The notes under the pieces: generated by a model
The model's database searches: none
Told to the model about the DNA's origin: nothing
The model's input: the letters and a program-made list of their open reading frames with translations, nothing else
Shown: piece after piece, positions 10,900-21,633 of the stretch
How positions within the stretch are numbered: the first letter of the stretch is position 1
Layout of the letters: each line of letters begins with the position of its first letter
Assembly (NCBI GenBank): GCA_013339895.1
Contig: JABACO010000001.1
Coordinates: forward strand, 34,438,980-34,502,979
DNA: 64,000 nucleotides
Direction: 5' to 3'
Source of the DNA: Ephydatia muelleri
Lineage: Eukaryota; Porifera; Demospongiae; Spongillida; Spongillidae
Made by a program: the position numbers and the translations under genes

Positions 10900-11130
10900 A
10901 AATGTCCTACCCCAAAAATTGTCCGGCTGACAGATTATGGCAGCCATATTTGGTCCTACCGGACAGAATGTGGCTGCCATATTCGGTCCCACCATGCCAT
11001 ATTATGTCCGCCCGAGGACCAAATGTCGCATCCAAATTCTGTCTGGTAGGACAAAATATGGCTGCTACTATTTGGTCCCGGACCAAATGTGGCAGCGACA
11101 TTTGGTCCGGGACGAAATGTTTCCAATTTA
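10900..11130. repeat. Subterminal inverted/direct repeats of the Ginger left end
   Basis: Several copies in both orientations of a module made of TTTGGTCC(GG) and GGCWGCCATATT. Similar words occur at the right end (14480-14540). Likely transposase-binding sites, by inference from position. Confidence 0.6.
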
Positions 11131-11247
11131 AAAATATAAATATTTGCATGCATTTCTTCATAAACGTGACTGAAAACATGATAACATAATTAACTGGACA
11201 AGCACACTTAGTCTAAATCATTGACAATCATTGACAAAGAAACAGCA

Positions 11248-11944
11248 CTAATTATCAGTCCAACTTTTACATCTCACACAAGCCCACTTTGTATGTGGTT
11301 GTTGGGAATCTGCAGATACTGACACACATAAGTCAATATGATACCATATTCCACAATAACTACACTCAATCATTTTAATTCCTTCCATTGTTGGCAATCT
11401 GCAAACACAATGTATCCGGCTTTCGATTAAGTGCTTTCTCATTGCCTTTTGTTCACAGAAGAAGCTACCTGGTTGTTCTCCTCTAGCCAATGAAGTAGCA
11501 AATGCTATTGCAAAATAGCCCACAGTCATCACAACCTTGCTTCATTTGCACATCAATGTAGGTAAGTTTGATAATGTCTTTGGGAGTGCAAACAATGCTT
11601 GCGATCTGGTTTAATAGAGAACTAGTTGGACTACCTGATGCACAGTCATAGACATGTATCTCTTCATCATTGCAGTTGATGTTTGAAACTGTTACCCAAT
11701 GGTATTCTCCAGTGTTCATAATCTGAATGAACTCACTTTTTGCAATGCTATATGACAAGACCATACCCAGTTCAACCTCTTGAAGCCCTTGTATATTAGG
11801 ATACGTTGATTTCAGTAGTTTCTGACCAGCATCTACAATCTCATCACTTAGCCACCCACCACTTGTAATCATTTTCTTATCTTCTGTTGTCAACCCTGGT
11901 ACCCAGTGTTGGACTTCATCTTGAGCCAGAGGAACAGCTTTCAA
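11248..11944 (-). pseudogene. Ulp1/C48-type protease and PHD-like finger portion of the Ginger element
   Basis: The protease part (11944-11483) shows GEYHWVTVSNI, then an acidic core (EIHVYDCASG), then a late QGCDDCGLFCNS block. This is the His-Asp-Gln-Cys layout of C48 peptidases. It is followed by a Cys-rich finger (HCVCRLPTMEGIKMIECSYC and a GIWYH motif) at about 11445-11260, like a PHD finger. Part of the transposon rather than a separate host gene. State: fossil. Confidence 0.7.
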
Positions 11945-14546
11945 CTTTAATTGCTGGTCGACATGATACAGTAATCTTTTTACTGTTTTGTAGCATCAGT
12001 TTAGCAACAAGCTTAGTTTTGGTATTGCACTCCTGTTTGGATCTAGCCCCATCTCCCCTAGGAAAAAATTCTGGAGTAGGTATCAGAAGTTTAGGCTTCT
12101 CTGAGAGTAGGGATGAATTCTAAAGTTCACTTGTGTGATTACTTTAATTTCTTGCAGTACAGCAGATGCTGAATCCTTTGCAGTAGGAGAAAGAGCTAAT
12201 GTTGTCTCATCCTTTGTAGGTGACAGAGACACAGCTGATAGTGAGGGAGAAGCACCTAATGGAGGTGAATCTCTGCCAGGAGATGGAGTTGAATGTGATT
12301 CATTGGAGGCTGATGGTGACTGAAGTCTTCTTGAAGGTGAACAGGACAATGACTTGTGCACTTTAATATGAACATGGCTAACTGCAGTCTTTCTTAGGAC
12401 TTCACTCTAAAAGACTGCCATACTGGGTTTCGTATCATACTGCTCCTTCTGTTTTTTTTCTGAGCAGAAATAATGTTTTTCTGCACTTCCTCCAGTAAAG
12501 CTTTGTGCTGTGACTCTTTCTGCTGAATTTCAGATTCCTGAGAAATATGACAAGTTCAGCTTCATTGCATGGCCCTTGATGTACACCAGCATCTAGATCA
12601 AGAGGAAGAATGGCTTTGCGACCAAACATAATCTCAAATGGAGTAAATTTTGTTGATTCATGTTTTGAAGTGTTGTAAGCAAATGAGCAAGTGCCCATTT
12701 CTTGTATGTACTTGCGAAGCATATTTTGTAGAGACTGATTAAATCTCTCAACTAACCCATTGCTCTGTAGACATGAAGCAGTTTAGCATAGTTATTCATT
12801 TAATTACTGAGAGGACGTTTCGTAAATGTAGATTAAAACATTTACTGTAATGAGCAGTTTAACTTATAATTGCTGATAAGCATTCTACTATTGTGCATGC
12901 CCAAAAAAACCAAGTTTATATGTATTTATTAATATTAAACAAATTAAAAATAAGTAACAGCAATGAATACTTCCTGACATCATATTAGATTACTAAATAA
13001 TATAACTATTAAAAGCTTCAGAGTGCTCATTCAAGTTCAATAATTGCAATCTATATAGTCGACTAATAAATTCAAACTAATAAGTTATCAACATTTGATT
13101 TAATGATTGTTTGATTTCATTTATTTAAGGGTGAGGTTTGAATCAATTTTTTCATTTTGACTATTTCAGTTAATAAAAATAATTATCTATCAGCATGTCT
13201 TCCTTTGCTGATAGGAATTTTAGCATTAATAACCAGTTTATATTTTAATTACAGTTGATTTTGAAACACCCTGTAGATGTAGTTTAAATTTTATGAGTAG
13301 AATTGTGTTAGTGATTATATTTAGTTATGTACACACCAAAATCAGTCAAATTAAAATGTCAAAAGCTGCCAAATCAGTAGACACAAAGATCTTTAATGAA
13401 ATAGTGTGTGGTGTCAATTGATTTCAACAGGCCTGAATTGCTTTTTTCTACTGATATTCTAAGTACTACTTCCCCCCACCCTCTTGATTTTGTTTACCTG
13501 AGGATGATATGCAGTTATCAGATGGTGCCTTATGTTCAGAATCTTCATCATTTCATCATTGAGCTGGTTCTTGAATTCATTTCCTTGGTTGGTAGTGATC
13601 ACAGCAGGTAGCCCCATCTTCATAAGTACACAAGTATTGGGAAATTGAATATATAATTAACATCACATATATACCCTAAAGAGTGAGCTAGCTATTCCTG
13701 ATGCTTCTTTGGTTTGAAGAGCAACAGCTTTTACCCATTTTGTGAAATAATCACATAGGGTAAGAATGTAGCTATTTCCCGAGGTGGTCTCTAAAGGTGA
13801 AATAGGGCCAACATGCAAAATTAATGCCTACGTGATGCCAGGGTGAATAGAATGGAACTGGCTGGTGTTGCAATGGACAGTTTCTGGCTATTCCTTTGAC
13901 AGAGGTCACAGGTAGAGATCTGTGTAAGAGACATATACATGTAATGAGAAATGAGAGATATTTTTAACACTTACCATAATTTCTATATCCTTTCTTACAC
14001 CTTTCCAAAAAAATCGCTCCAAAACGCGATGGGAAGTACGCTTGACACCTATGTGCCCAGATGTTAGATATCCACATGACATGCCTTCAAGATGCGGCAC
14101 CTTTCCTTGCTGCTGCGAATGTATCTGACTTCAAATACCTCCTGTTTGATCGAAGTCATCAATGCATGGATGCCATGCATGCATACAGAGAGCACAATGT
14201 ATATATTTCCCTTTTGCCCAGTCGAATTCTTTTTGGTTTCTTTGTAGAAGACCTCTCCATCTCTCAAAGTAAGTGTTGCAGCCTTTCTTCTAATGATTCT
14301 TTTTTCGTTGCTGGTACTACCCTCAGGATGCCTCCCATCAAACAAGTCAAGACATTCCTTTTCGACCAGATCTTCGTTTTCATCCTCACACATCTCTCTA
14401 GCAGTTTCTGATGCAGTTACACGTGCTTTCACACTTCTAAACGCATGCGCTTCGAGTAGGACCGTTTGTGGCGGGGGTGGGCCAAATATGCTGGCTTATT
14501 TGTCCGGCCGGACCAAATTTTGACCCGGACCGAATATTTCGTGACA

Positions 14547-14839
14547 CAACTCGAGAAGTTCCCCAAATGCGTGCTACTCAATTATCTCTCGAACCTTTCA
14601 CTTCCACTTGTTTCTACTATTACGGCTACCAAATTTTAACACTTACTTTGTTTCTATGGTCCAAGTCTGGAATGAGCATACATGTGAGCGTATAATTATT
14701 AATTACGCCATTAAAAAAAGAAAACGATCTGAAAATGGAGTACGTTACATGTTTGTGAGCGTGTGTCTGTGTGCGTGTGTGTGTATAAGTGTTTATGTGT
14801 GGTGCGTGCGTGTGCATGTGCGCATGGGTGTGTGTGTGC

Positions 14840-14871
<32 letters not shown>

Positions 14872-15459
14872 GTGATGTGTTTATGTTTGCCTGTGCCGCA
14901 CGTGTGTGTGTACCTGATTGAGCATATCGAACTAATTTGGTAGACCTTAATAGTAGAAACTGACAGCTAGTGTCGGTTCCAGGGGGGAATCGGTTCAATT
15001 CCATCCATGCGTGGTTCCATGGAACCCCGTATCAACCCGTATATAGATTGATAGATACTTCACGTCGTATGTTGTCATGCGGTCACACACACGACACCGC
15101 ATCTTTAAATTACATGTGTTTTATTGAATTATATAATTTCCTTTGCCAATTCCTGACCACTGAACTGATGTTTAAGTACATGTGACGTGCACGTGAGATT
15201 CGCATATCACAGTTTAGCTGGCCGTATTTGGTGGCATGTGAGGAAAAAAAAAGTATCTCTGTGATATTAGTTTGCAATGGATGTGCAATTACAGCATATA
15301 TCGGATTCTAATATGGACACCAACCTGTATATGTAAATAATGTATAGCGGTGAAAAACTATATTGCTACCATCCATGGCAACCATCCATGGCTACCATGC
15401 ATGGAGCTGATACAGTCTTGTGTTTCTGTCTACATGTACACAGATCAAATCAATATAAG
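14547..15459. other. Intergenic with TG/TGTA-rich tract at about 14755-14915
   Basis: Holds a degenerate TG microsatellite. The rest (to 15459) is AT-rich without a recognisable gene. Confidence 0.6.
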
Positions 15460-15750
15460 ATGTCAGTGAGAGGAGCTGTGGGAGGAGCTGCTGCTGGTGC
15501 AGCTGCTGGTGTGTCCACTGGAGCTGGGATTGGAGCCATATTAGGCAGTGTTTTCCCTATTGTTGGAACTGCCATTGGGGCTGCCATTGGTGCAGCCATT
15601 GGAGCAGGTGTGGTAGGAGCTGTAGGCACAACCATTGGAGCTGCAGCTGGTGGGATTGTTGGAACAAAACATGATGACCTAATCCGAAACATGGATACTA
15701 AAGTTGTCCAAACTGGGGACAAGAGCAAAGTCTGTAATAATGTCATTTGA
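15460..15750 (+). CDS. Small glycine-zipper hydrophobic protein, 96 residues
   Basis: Open frame starting MSVRGAVGGAAAGAAAG. Residues 5-68 are almost only G, A, V, I, T and P, with GxxxG/AxxxA periodicity (GAAIGAAIGAGVVGA). This is the pattern of glycine-zipper segments that pack as transmembrane or pore-forming helices. The tail KHDDLIRNMDTKVVQTGDKS is polar. A possible splice acceptor (TACACAG) lies 18 bp before the ATG, so the start may sit in a second exon. No homologue named. The function is unknown; a membrane-embedded role is inferred only from composition. Confidence 0.5.
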   Translation: MSVRGAVGGAAAGAAAGVSTGAGIGAILGSVFPIVGTAIGAAIGAAIGAGVVGAVGTTIGAAAGGIVGTKHDDLIRNMDTKVVQTGDKSKVCNNVI

Positions 15751-15925
15751 AGACTGTGTACTGTGGAGATGATTACTCTGATTGACTTTGGAATTAAATC
15801 AGTGAGAATGTAATTGCAATTGTCGATATGAATGAAGTGCAAAACTTTTAAAAACTAAATTAAACAACCTGCAGATGGAGGGTAAAGAGGATATTAAGCT
15901 GTGTATATGTTGGATTAGTGGAAGA

Positions 15926-15926
<1 letters not shown>

Positions 15927-15956
<30 letters not shown>
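15927..15956. repeat. Poly-G run (30 G)
   Basis: Uninterrupted G homopolymer. Its length is prone to assembly error. Confidence 0.9.
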
Positions 15957-15957
<1 letters not shown>

Positions 15958-16220
15958 GTGAGTGTGGAGGAAAGCTAGAACATGTTATACATGTTAGAGC
16001 CGGGTGTATATTAACAATGGTGTGTATAGTAACAGGGTGATGGAGGTATGGAGTTAGGAAGAGGGTAATAGTCCCTCTGTTGATACGATGTAGGGAGTCT
16101 TGTGTGGTTAGTGTTATAGTTGAGGTGGTATGTTGGTGATGGGAGGATTAGGCAATGATGGACTGGAGGGGTAGGTGATAGAGTGACTGGTGTTCTCAGG
16201 TGTATGGCACATGCATGCAG

Positions 16221-16348
16221 ACACCTGTCACAACCTCAACCTCATGTGTGGTCATGTCAGCAGGGACCTGGTCTTCATGACGGAAGGTGTGGGCATGGAT
16301 GGGCAGTGTGGTGTGCTGACCCTCGGTGACCTGGTGTCCGGCTGGTGA
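16221..16348 (+). CDS. Possible terminal exon of an unrecognised plus-strand gene
   Basis: After an acceptor ATGCATGCAG the frame reads DTCHNLNLMCGHVSRDLVF and ends LGDLVSGW plus stop. It looks like a short last exon with two Cys-His pairs. I could not find convincing upstream exons between 15957 and 16220, and no family is recognised. Confidence 0.25.
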
Positions 16349-16459
16349 CCCACTGAACTGTAGCAACTCTGATTTTGTTATCCACTAATCAATGTCAACC
16401 CCCCCCCCCCCCCGTACGGGGCAGGTCGGAGATATCAGGGATTTGATATTATTTGACGG

Positions 16460-18486
16460 TAGGGTGTGTAACCTCCCCTGCATAATGAAAATCGATTTTT
16501 CCGAATACTTTTAAAAAACTAATCGATTTTTCAGGATTTGGTGGATCTGAAAATCGATTTTTCCGAATAGTTTAAATAACAAAATCAATTTTTCCGAATA
16601 GGTTTTGCCAAATTTCCTGCCGAATACCTAGGTTATTCAGGTTATGGTGCTTGTGGAGTGCACACTGAGAAGATAATTTATGTCTGCACAGAAATCCACC
16701 TGGTCTCGCACCAAACAAGAGCTATGCATGTCAGTTGAAAAGGTCTACAGTTGTGTTTGTCATACAGAGTGTAATAAATTGTATGTCTTTCAGGTACTTG
16801 TACATATCAATAGTAATGTAAACCTAACCATCCAACACTAACCACTGAGACCAGACATCACAATTAAAAACTCACCCCACATCACGTACAATAACGTACT
16901 CCACTTACAATCATCCCTCAACACTCCATTCACGTTCTCGCTATAAATGCATATCAAATTTCCCATTAGTATAATTGCGTAATGCTCTCCAATTCCTACA
17001 CATACGCAAACAGAGCGCGCATACTTACTTGAAGTGGGTAAGAAGTCTGACATTCTATTTCACTCGCTAGCGCAATACTCAGATATGTACCACTGTACAA
17101 TAAAACAATGCAATACTAGTACTACATATATGTTAGACACTGAAACCGAGGGATCTACGTGATTTAGAATCCCTGGGCTGTAGCATCCCGAGCGGTAGCG
17201 AGGGCGCTACTAAGGGCCCGAGGGGATTCTAAATCACGTGGATCCGAAGGTGACAGTGTCTTACCAATTTAGACAATAGCAACGCGTACGTAGCAACCAA
17301 TAAATTATCACTCAACGCAGCAACTAGATACGTACATAGCAACCGTTTGAAGGTATAAAAAAAGAAATGGAAATCCATGTGCAACGCTGCGGGAATCAGT
17401 GGGTTTAAAACCAATCATTCATTGAGAGCCACTGCTGCTACCCGCTTGTACCAGTCAGGAGTTGACGAGCAGTTGGTTATGGAACGAACGGGGCATCGCA
17501 GTATCGACGGTATTCGCTCCTATAAAAGAACCGCTGATTTTCAGCGTGAGAATATGTATTTGGAATTGCAATGCATTAAAACGAGTGGGTACCGTGTCCA
17601 TGCCTTTGCCGATGATATCAAAACATGCTGGCATAGAGTCTCCAAATGCAATGAAGAACGTCGTACCTGGAACGTATAATTTCCACTCTTGTGCAAACGT
17701 AACTTTTAATGTACAGTATGGACCAACATGTACTAGTAATGCTCAGAGTATCAATGAGCACTGAGCTAACACTTCATGTACGCAACTCATGTTATTTAAT
17801 ATTTAAAAAGGAGTATTCAATAATTTAAAAAAGTGCCAGCGGGAGGGATTCTAAGTGCCAGAGGGGGGGATTCTAAGTGCCAGCGGGAGGGATTCTAAGT
17901 GCCAGAGGGAGGGATTCTAAGTGCCAGAGGGGGGGATTCTAAGTGCACTTAGAGTCCCTCTCGAGGTTTCTACCGCGTTTAGATACCTGCAATTGACCAA
18001 TCAGATTGCGCGAATCACTTCCGCTATTTTCTAAATAAATGTATTGCCACTACATATAAACACAACTCGTGGCATATACTAATGAACTTCGTTACTTACT
18101 TGAAGACGATGATAAAAGCATTGAGCTAGTACACGCTGTACCTTTTGTATCCCCAATTGATGCGCATTAAATATTTAGTATTATATTACTATCTATTTAC
18201 TCAATACCTATCAATTATAAATTGCTTCTGTATGTAGTAAAAACCACAGTGACGTGGGTAACTCTAATTATGAAATACTCTGTTGAAAATCATATCCGGA
18301 TATTAGTATAAAACGGTATTCGAATAATGGGCGAATTGTCGATGCTGACGACGAATACCTAAGTACCTCCGAATGGAGAAACATAAACCGGTTGTTTCGA
18401 ATAGATAAAATTCACAAATCGATTTTTCCGAGTAATGCTAAATTGCTATTAGAATTTAGAACGGATAGGTTTTTGCGAATATCCGA
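16460..18486 (+). mobile_element. hAT non-autonomous element, copy 1 (right end missing, interrupted)
   Basis: Begins TAGGGTGTGTAACC and carries clustered subterminal AATCGATTTTTC words, like copy 2 at 56031-57224, to which it aligns over most of its length. The right terminal repeat is lost after about 18486. A foreign segment of roughly 0.9 kb (about 17126-18040) splits it. It encodes no transposase. Confidence 0.8.
17126..18040 (+). mobile_element. Insertion with a tyrosine-recombinase C-terminal fragment (Crypton/DIRS-like), fossil
   Basis: Absent from the aligned hAT copy 2, so it inserted after that family spread. The left part is a long imperfect hairpin (17136-17260, arms with GTGATTTAGAATCCC and its complement). 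An open frame at 17377-17679 reads TNHSLRATAATRLYQSGVDE, then TGHRSIDGIRSYKR. This gives the HxxR, GHR and final Tyr pattern of tyrosine recombinases of the Crypton/KIAA1958 type. The right part holds five tandem units of AGTGCCAGMGGGAGGGATTCT type (about 17832-17945). Incomplete element. Confidence 0.65.
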
Positions 18487-19448
18487 CCTAAGCCAATCAC
18501 ATCAATATGCAAAACAGAAATCATGCGATGGAATTTCAGAAACAAAAAAAATGTAACATTTTACAACTTTGATGACCGCTCATTTCTCCATAAGAAGTAT
18601 TCAGCATCATCCATTTGGATATATGTAAGCACTAAGCAACACCATTTTCATACCAAGCTTCCTTATAACTTATGCTTGATATAGAGTCCTCACTGACTTG
18701 AGAGATGCTGTACATTTAGCCCACGTACACACAGCGACACAGAATCGGGCTATCTGCCACGAAGTTGTGAGGCACGAGTATTTAATTACCTGCATACTGG
18801 CCAGCATGGCAATGGTGTCGTACGTTTAGTCTTATTAAAATTAGGCACTACGGTGATGTAATGTGTGCACGTGGGCCTGTGCATACACTGCATGGACCAA
18901 CTTGCTCATGAAAATGCATTGCTGAGAAACCAGTGTGATCTCAGTGATCAATAGGCGTGTCTGCATTGGATCCACGTAATCAGACCACACCCACAGGGAG
19001 CGTCTGTGAGGTCCCCAGTCCGCTGCGCAATTAGGTCAATTGCTTCACTTACCATTACATAATCATTTCGACAAGTCTGTTCGAGTGCCTACTGATGCCC
19101 GAGGTACTGCATGTGTTATTTTCTGGAAGGTTACTGGAACTGAATCCCTGAGGGGGATACTATTCCTCCACTCCTAACACAGTTATGGCCGCCTGTGCTT
19201 GCTTGTGTAGTTCAGACGACCAATAAGCTTTTGGCAATCAAGAATTCTTTGAGAAGACAACTTAATTCACCAGTGCCACACCCCATATCACAATGAAACT
19301 TGCATATGTGCGCTGAGAACCAGTTTTTCAGATACCCTATATATACAACAAATTTTGCTTTGCAAAATGACTTGCTGAGAACTTTGTGCGCGTGAGCACG
19401 CACGATATGCCACGCCCAGTGTCGTACATCAGTATAGGGCGAAAGGTT
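18487..19448. other. Region without recognisable gene
   Basis: About 960 bp of mixed sequence between hAT copy 1 and the ADP-ribosylglycohydrolase gene. No splice-supported exon or repeat found. Confidence 0.5.
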
Positions 19449-20670
19449 TCAGTCACGTACGTCCAGCTGCAAAAGCTGCTCTGCCAGCCTGACAGCATAA
19501 TCACGGCCGTGAGGGCCATTCTCCATTCCTGCCGCCCAATCCGCACACCATTCCTCGCCGTGCAGCGCACCCATAATGGCTCCCACCAAGGCTGCAGTCG
19601 TGTCCGTATCGCCGCCCAAATCTATCGCCGTCTGCACTGCGAGTCGTGGCGAAGCGTGATGCCGACACGCTGTCCACAGTACGCAAGGCGCCATATGGAT
19701 GCTGGCAATCTGGAACCCCATGCCGCTACCCGGTCGATGAACCGCACGGACCAGTTTCCCGACCAGGCCGCGCTCATCGATGGGCCCCACCTCTAGGGCA
19801 CTGGTTAGAGCAGCTGCTACGCTGGTCACCATCTGCCGCATCTCTTCCGTCTCGCAGCAGTCGGCCAGCCGCGCCAAAAGGGTTGGAGCGGAGAAGTCGG
19901 CGGCTGATGGCAGCGTGAGGGCATACTGCACCGTCATTGCTTGTAGCACAGCGAAGTCCACGGCTTCTGGGTGGCGGTGGCTGCTGACGATGGCGTCTGT
20001 CACCGCGCGACGCATCACTTCCCGGGAAGCATTCCGGTAGGGCAAGGCAAGTAGAGAGATCCGCATCGCACCCCCGTTGGCAAAGGATCCCCCGGGGAAG
20101 GGAAAGTAGGGGGGCAGGCCAGTCTCCTCGATCGACACACCGTCCAAAACGGCCTTCATCACTGCCTTTGCGGAGGGCGGGCACCCTCGGTACGCTTCGT
20201 TGTCCCGGAAGAAGACAGCGTACTGCCGCGCGGCGTGCAGAGCATCCACGCGGCCGCACTCCAAGATGGAGCTCCCAAGAGCAAGACACGAGTTGGTGTC
20301 ATCGGTGTACATACCAATCCTCGCGCAGTGCTTCGCTGTGTTCTCCGTTCTCGGAGGCCCCGTAGGAACGAAATTGGCGTCGCTAACCCGCGAGGCCGAG
20401 CGATATACGCCTGGTTCGTCACCCGCAGTGAAGGTGCCCATCGGTACCGCTAGCAAGTGGTCCTGGACCAGGTCTGAACCCCACGTGAACCGTGCGAGGC
20501 TACGCACGTCGCTTTGACCAAGTCCTGCATGGTAAGATAGATCCAACACATGTCGGTCTATGCGAGTGTAGTACGGCGGTTAACGTACCTTCGAACGCAG
20601 CTCCCAATGCGTCGCCCACCATGTGACCCAACGCGCAGCCGCGTCCTCTCTGCGCTAATGTCAGTGCCAT
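19449..20670 (-). CDS. ADP-ribosylglycohydrolase (DraG/ADPRH family), two exons
   Basis: Exon 1 is 20670-20589 and exon 2 is 20524-19449. They join in phase to 1158 nt, or 385 residues. The start MALTLAQRGRGCALGHMVGD leads into GDALGAAFEG, the family's first metal-binding block. Later come MYTDDTNSCLAL (YTDDT motif) and AIDLGGDTDTTAALVGAIMG (the GGDTDT block near the C-terminus). These are the Asp/Thr ligands for the two Mg ions in ADP-ribosyl-acceptor hydrolases. The predicted reaction is removal of ADP-ribose from modified protein, nucleic acid or related substrates. Subclass (ARH1, ARH3 or bacterial DraG-like) is not settled. Exon 2 is clearly more GC-rich than the surrounding DNA, which may reflect transfer or simply selection. 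A longer in-frame start upstream (20757) is possible. Confidence 0.85.
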
Positions 20671-20914
20671 ATTGTAGCACTGTTCGAGACTTGTAGCTGC
20701 CCGTACTTTCAGATGGGAGGTATTATGTTGCCGTATGTAGTAATTAAGCGTGAGCATTTACTATATATAGTAACATTGTAATTATGTTACTATATATAGT
20801 AACTGAGATAGTTATTGTACAGTGACGATTTGGCAAATGCTCAATTCATGCTTGAAAACTTGTGTGCACAATTTAATTCCCCCAAGTCCTGCATGGTAAG
20901 ATAGATCCAACAGC
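20519..20914. repeat. About 32-bp direct duplication at 20519-20550 and 20883-20914
   Basis: CAAGTCCTGCATGGTAAGAT continued by AGATCCAACA occurs twice, 364 bp apart. The first copy spans the 3' splice site of the ADP-ribosylglycohydrolase exon 2. The second lies upstream of exon 1. Confidence 0.85.
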
Positions 20915-21023
20915 TCAGGCCAAGAGGTGCACTATAGTTGCGACGATTGCAATTGAATTCGTCTTTTCATCCACTTTGGGAGAAAAATTTTGACTCGTGT
21001 ATGCACGCACATTGTGACAGGGA

Positions 21024-21090
21024 TGTTCACTTGTGACGAGGAAGGTCACTTGTGATGAGGAAGGTCACTTGTGACGAGGAAGGTCATTGG
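21024..21090. repeat. 18-bp tandem repeat (GGTCACTTGTGACGAGGAA), about 3.5 copies
   Basis: Short array upstream of the ADP-ribosylglycohydrolase gene. Confidence 0.85.
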
Positions 21091-21381
21091 TAAAGGGGAT
21101 CATTAAGTAGCTAAACATTGGGATCAGCTGTTGGATTTATTATATGAACTGCTGTTATGACCAACAAAACCAAATTGTCTTTGTGTACATGTACACATGG
21201 AGTCACAAGAGTTAAAAATTACAAAAAGAATCAATGTGATGTGTGACGGGGACAGAGACGTCTGTCCATGTTGCCTGCGCCCGCTTTGATTCCCCCCCCC
21301 CCCCTTCGTCTTCCTCCACCTTGTTTCGGAGCTTATTTGAATGGGAAGATGTTAAAGGAGTTTAGTTCAACATTATCAATT

Positions 21382-21600
21382 AAACTCACCAGGGACCTCC
21401 ACATCATCAGCTAGGTTTGAAAATAGGTAGGAGGAAAGGTGTCAAAACTCAGTAAATCTGGGCAGGGAATCGTTACCAACAGGTGGCAGGGGATCTTCAG
21501 GGGGGTCTTCAGGTTCATCTGTTGGATAGAGTGAAGATGTTACTTAAAGGGCACAATAAATAGAGTTAAGGGTTCAAACTCAGTAAATACCAGTGGCGTA

Positions 21601-21633
<33 letters not shown>

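Larger units (their letters stand above)
10888..14546 (-). mobile_element. Ginger1-type integrase-related DNA transposon, old and broken
   Basis: The ends form terminal inverted repeats. The left begins TGTCACGGCACAAAATGTCC; the right, reverse-complemented, begins TGTCACGAAATATTCGGTCC. Both share a later TTGTCCGG/TTGGTCCGG block. The coding strand is minus. The order from 14432 downward is an N-terminal segment with an EVFYKE-type motif, a zinc-binding H2C2 segment near 14100-13980 (SGHIGVKRTSHRVLERFFWK), integrase core pieces between about 13920 and 13500, the integrase C-terminal part at 12722-12435 (SFAYNTSKHESTKFTPFEIM), a Ser/Pro-rich linker, a Ulp1-type protease and a PHD-like finger. 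This matches Ginger1 elements, which add OTU or Ulp1 protease modules to a Gypsy-like integrase. It is broken in several places. The flanks show no clean target duplication. Related integrase sequences also occur in KRBA2-type host genes. Confidence 0.75.
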
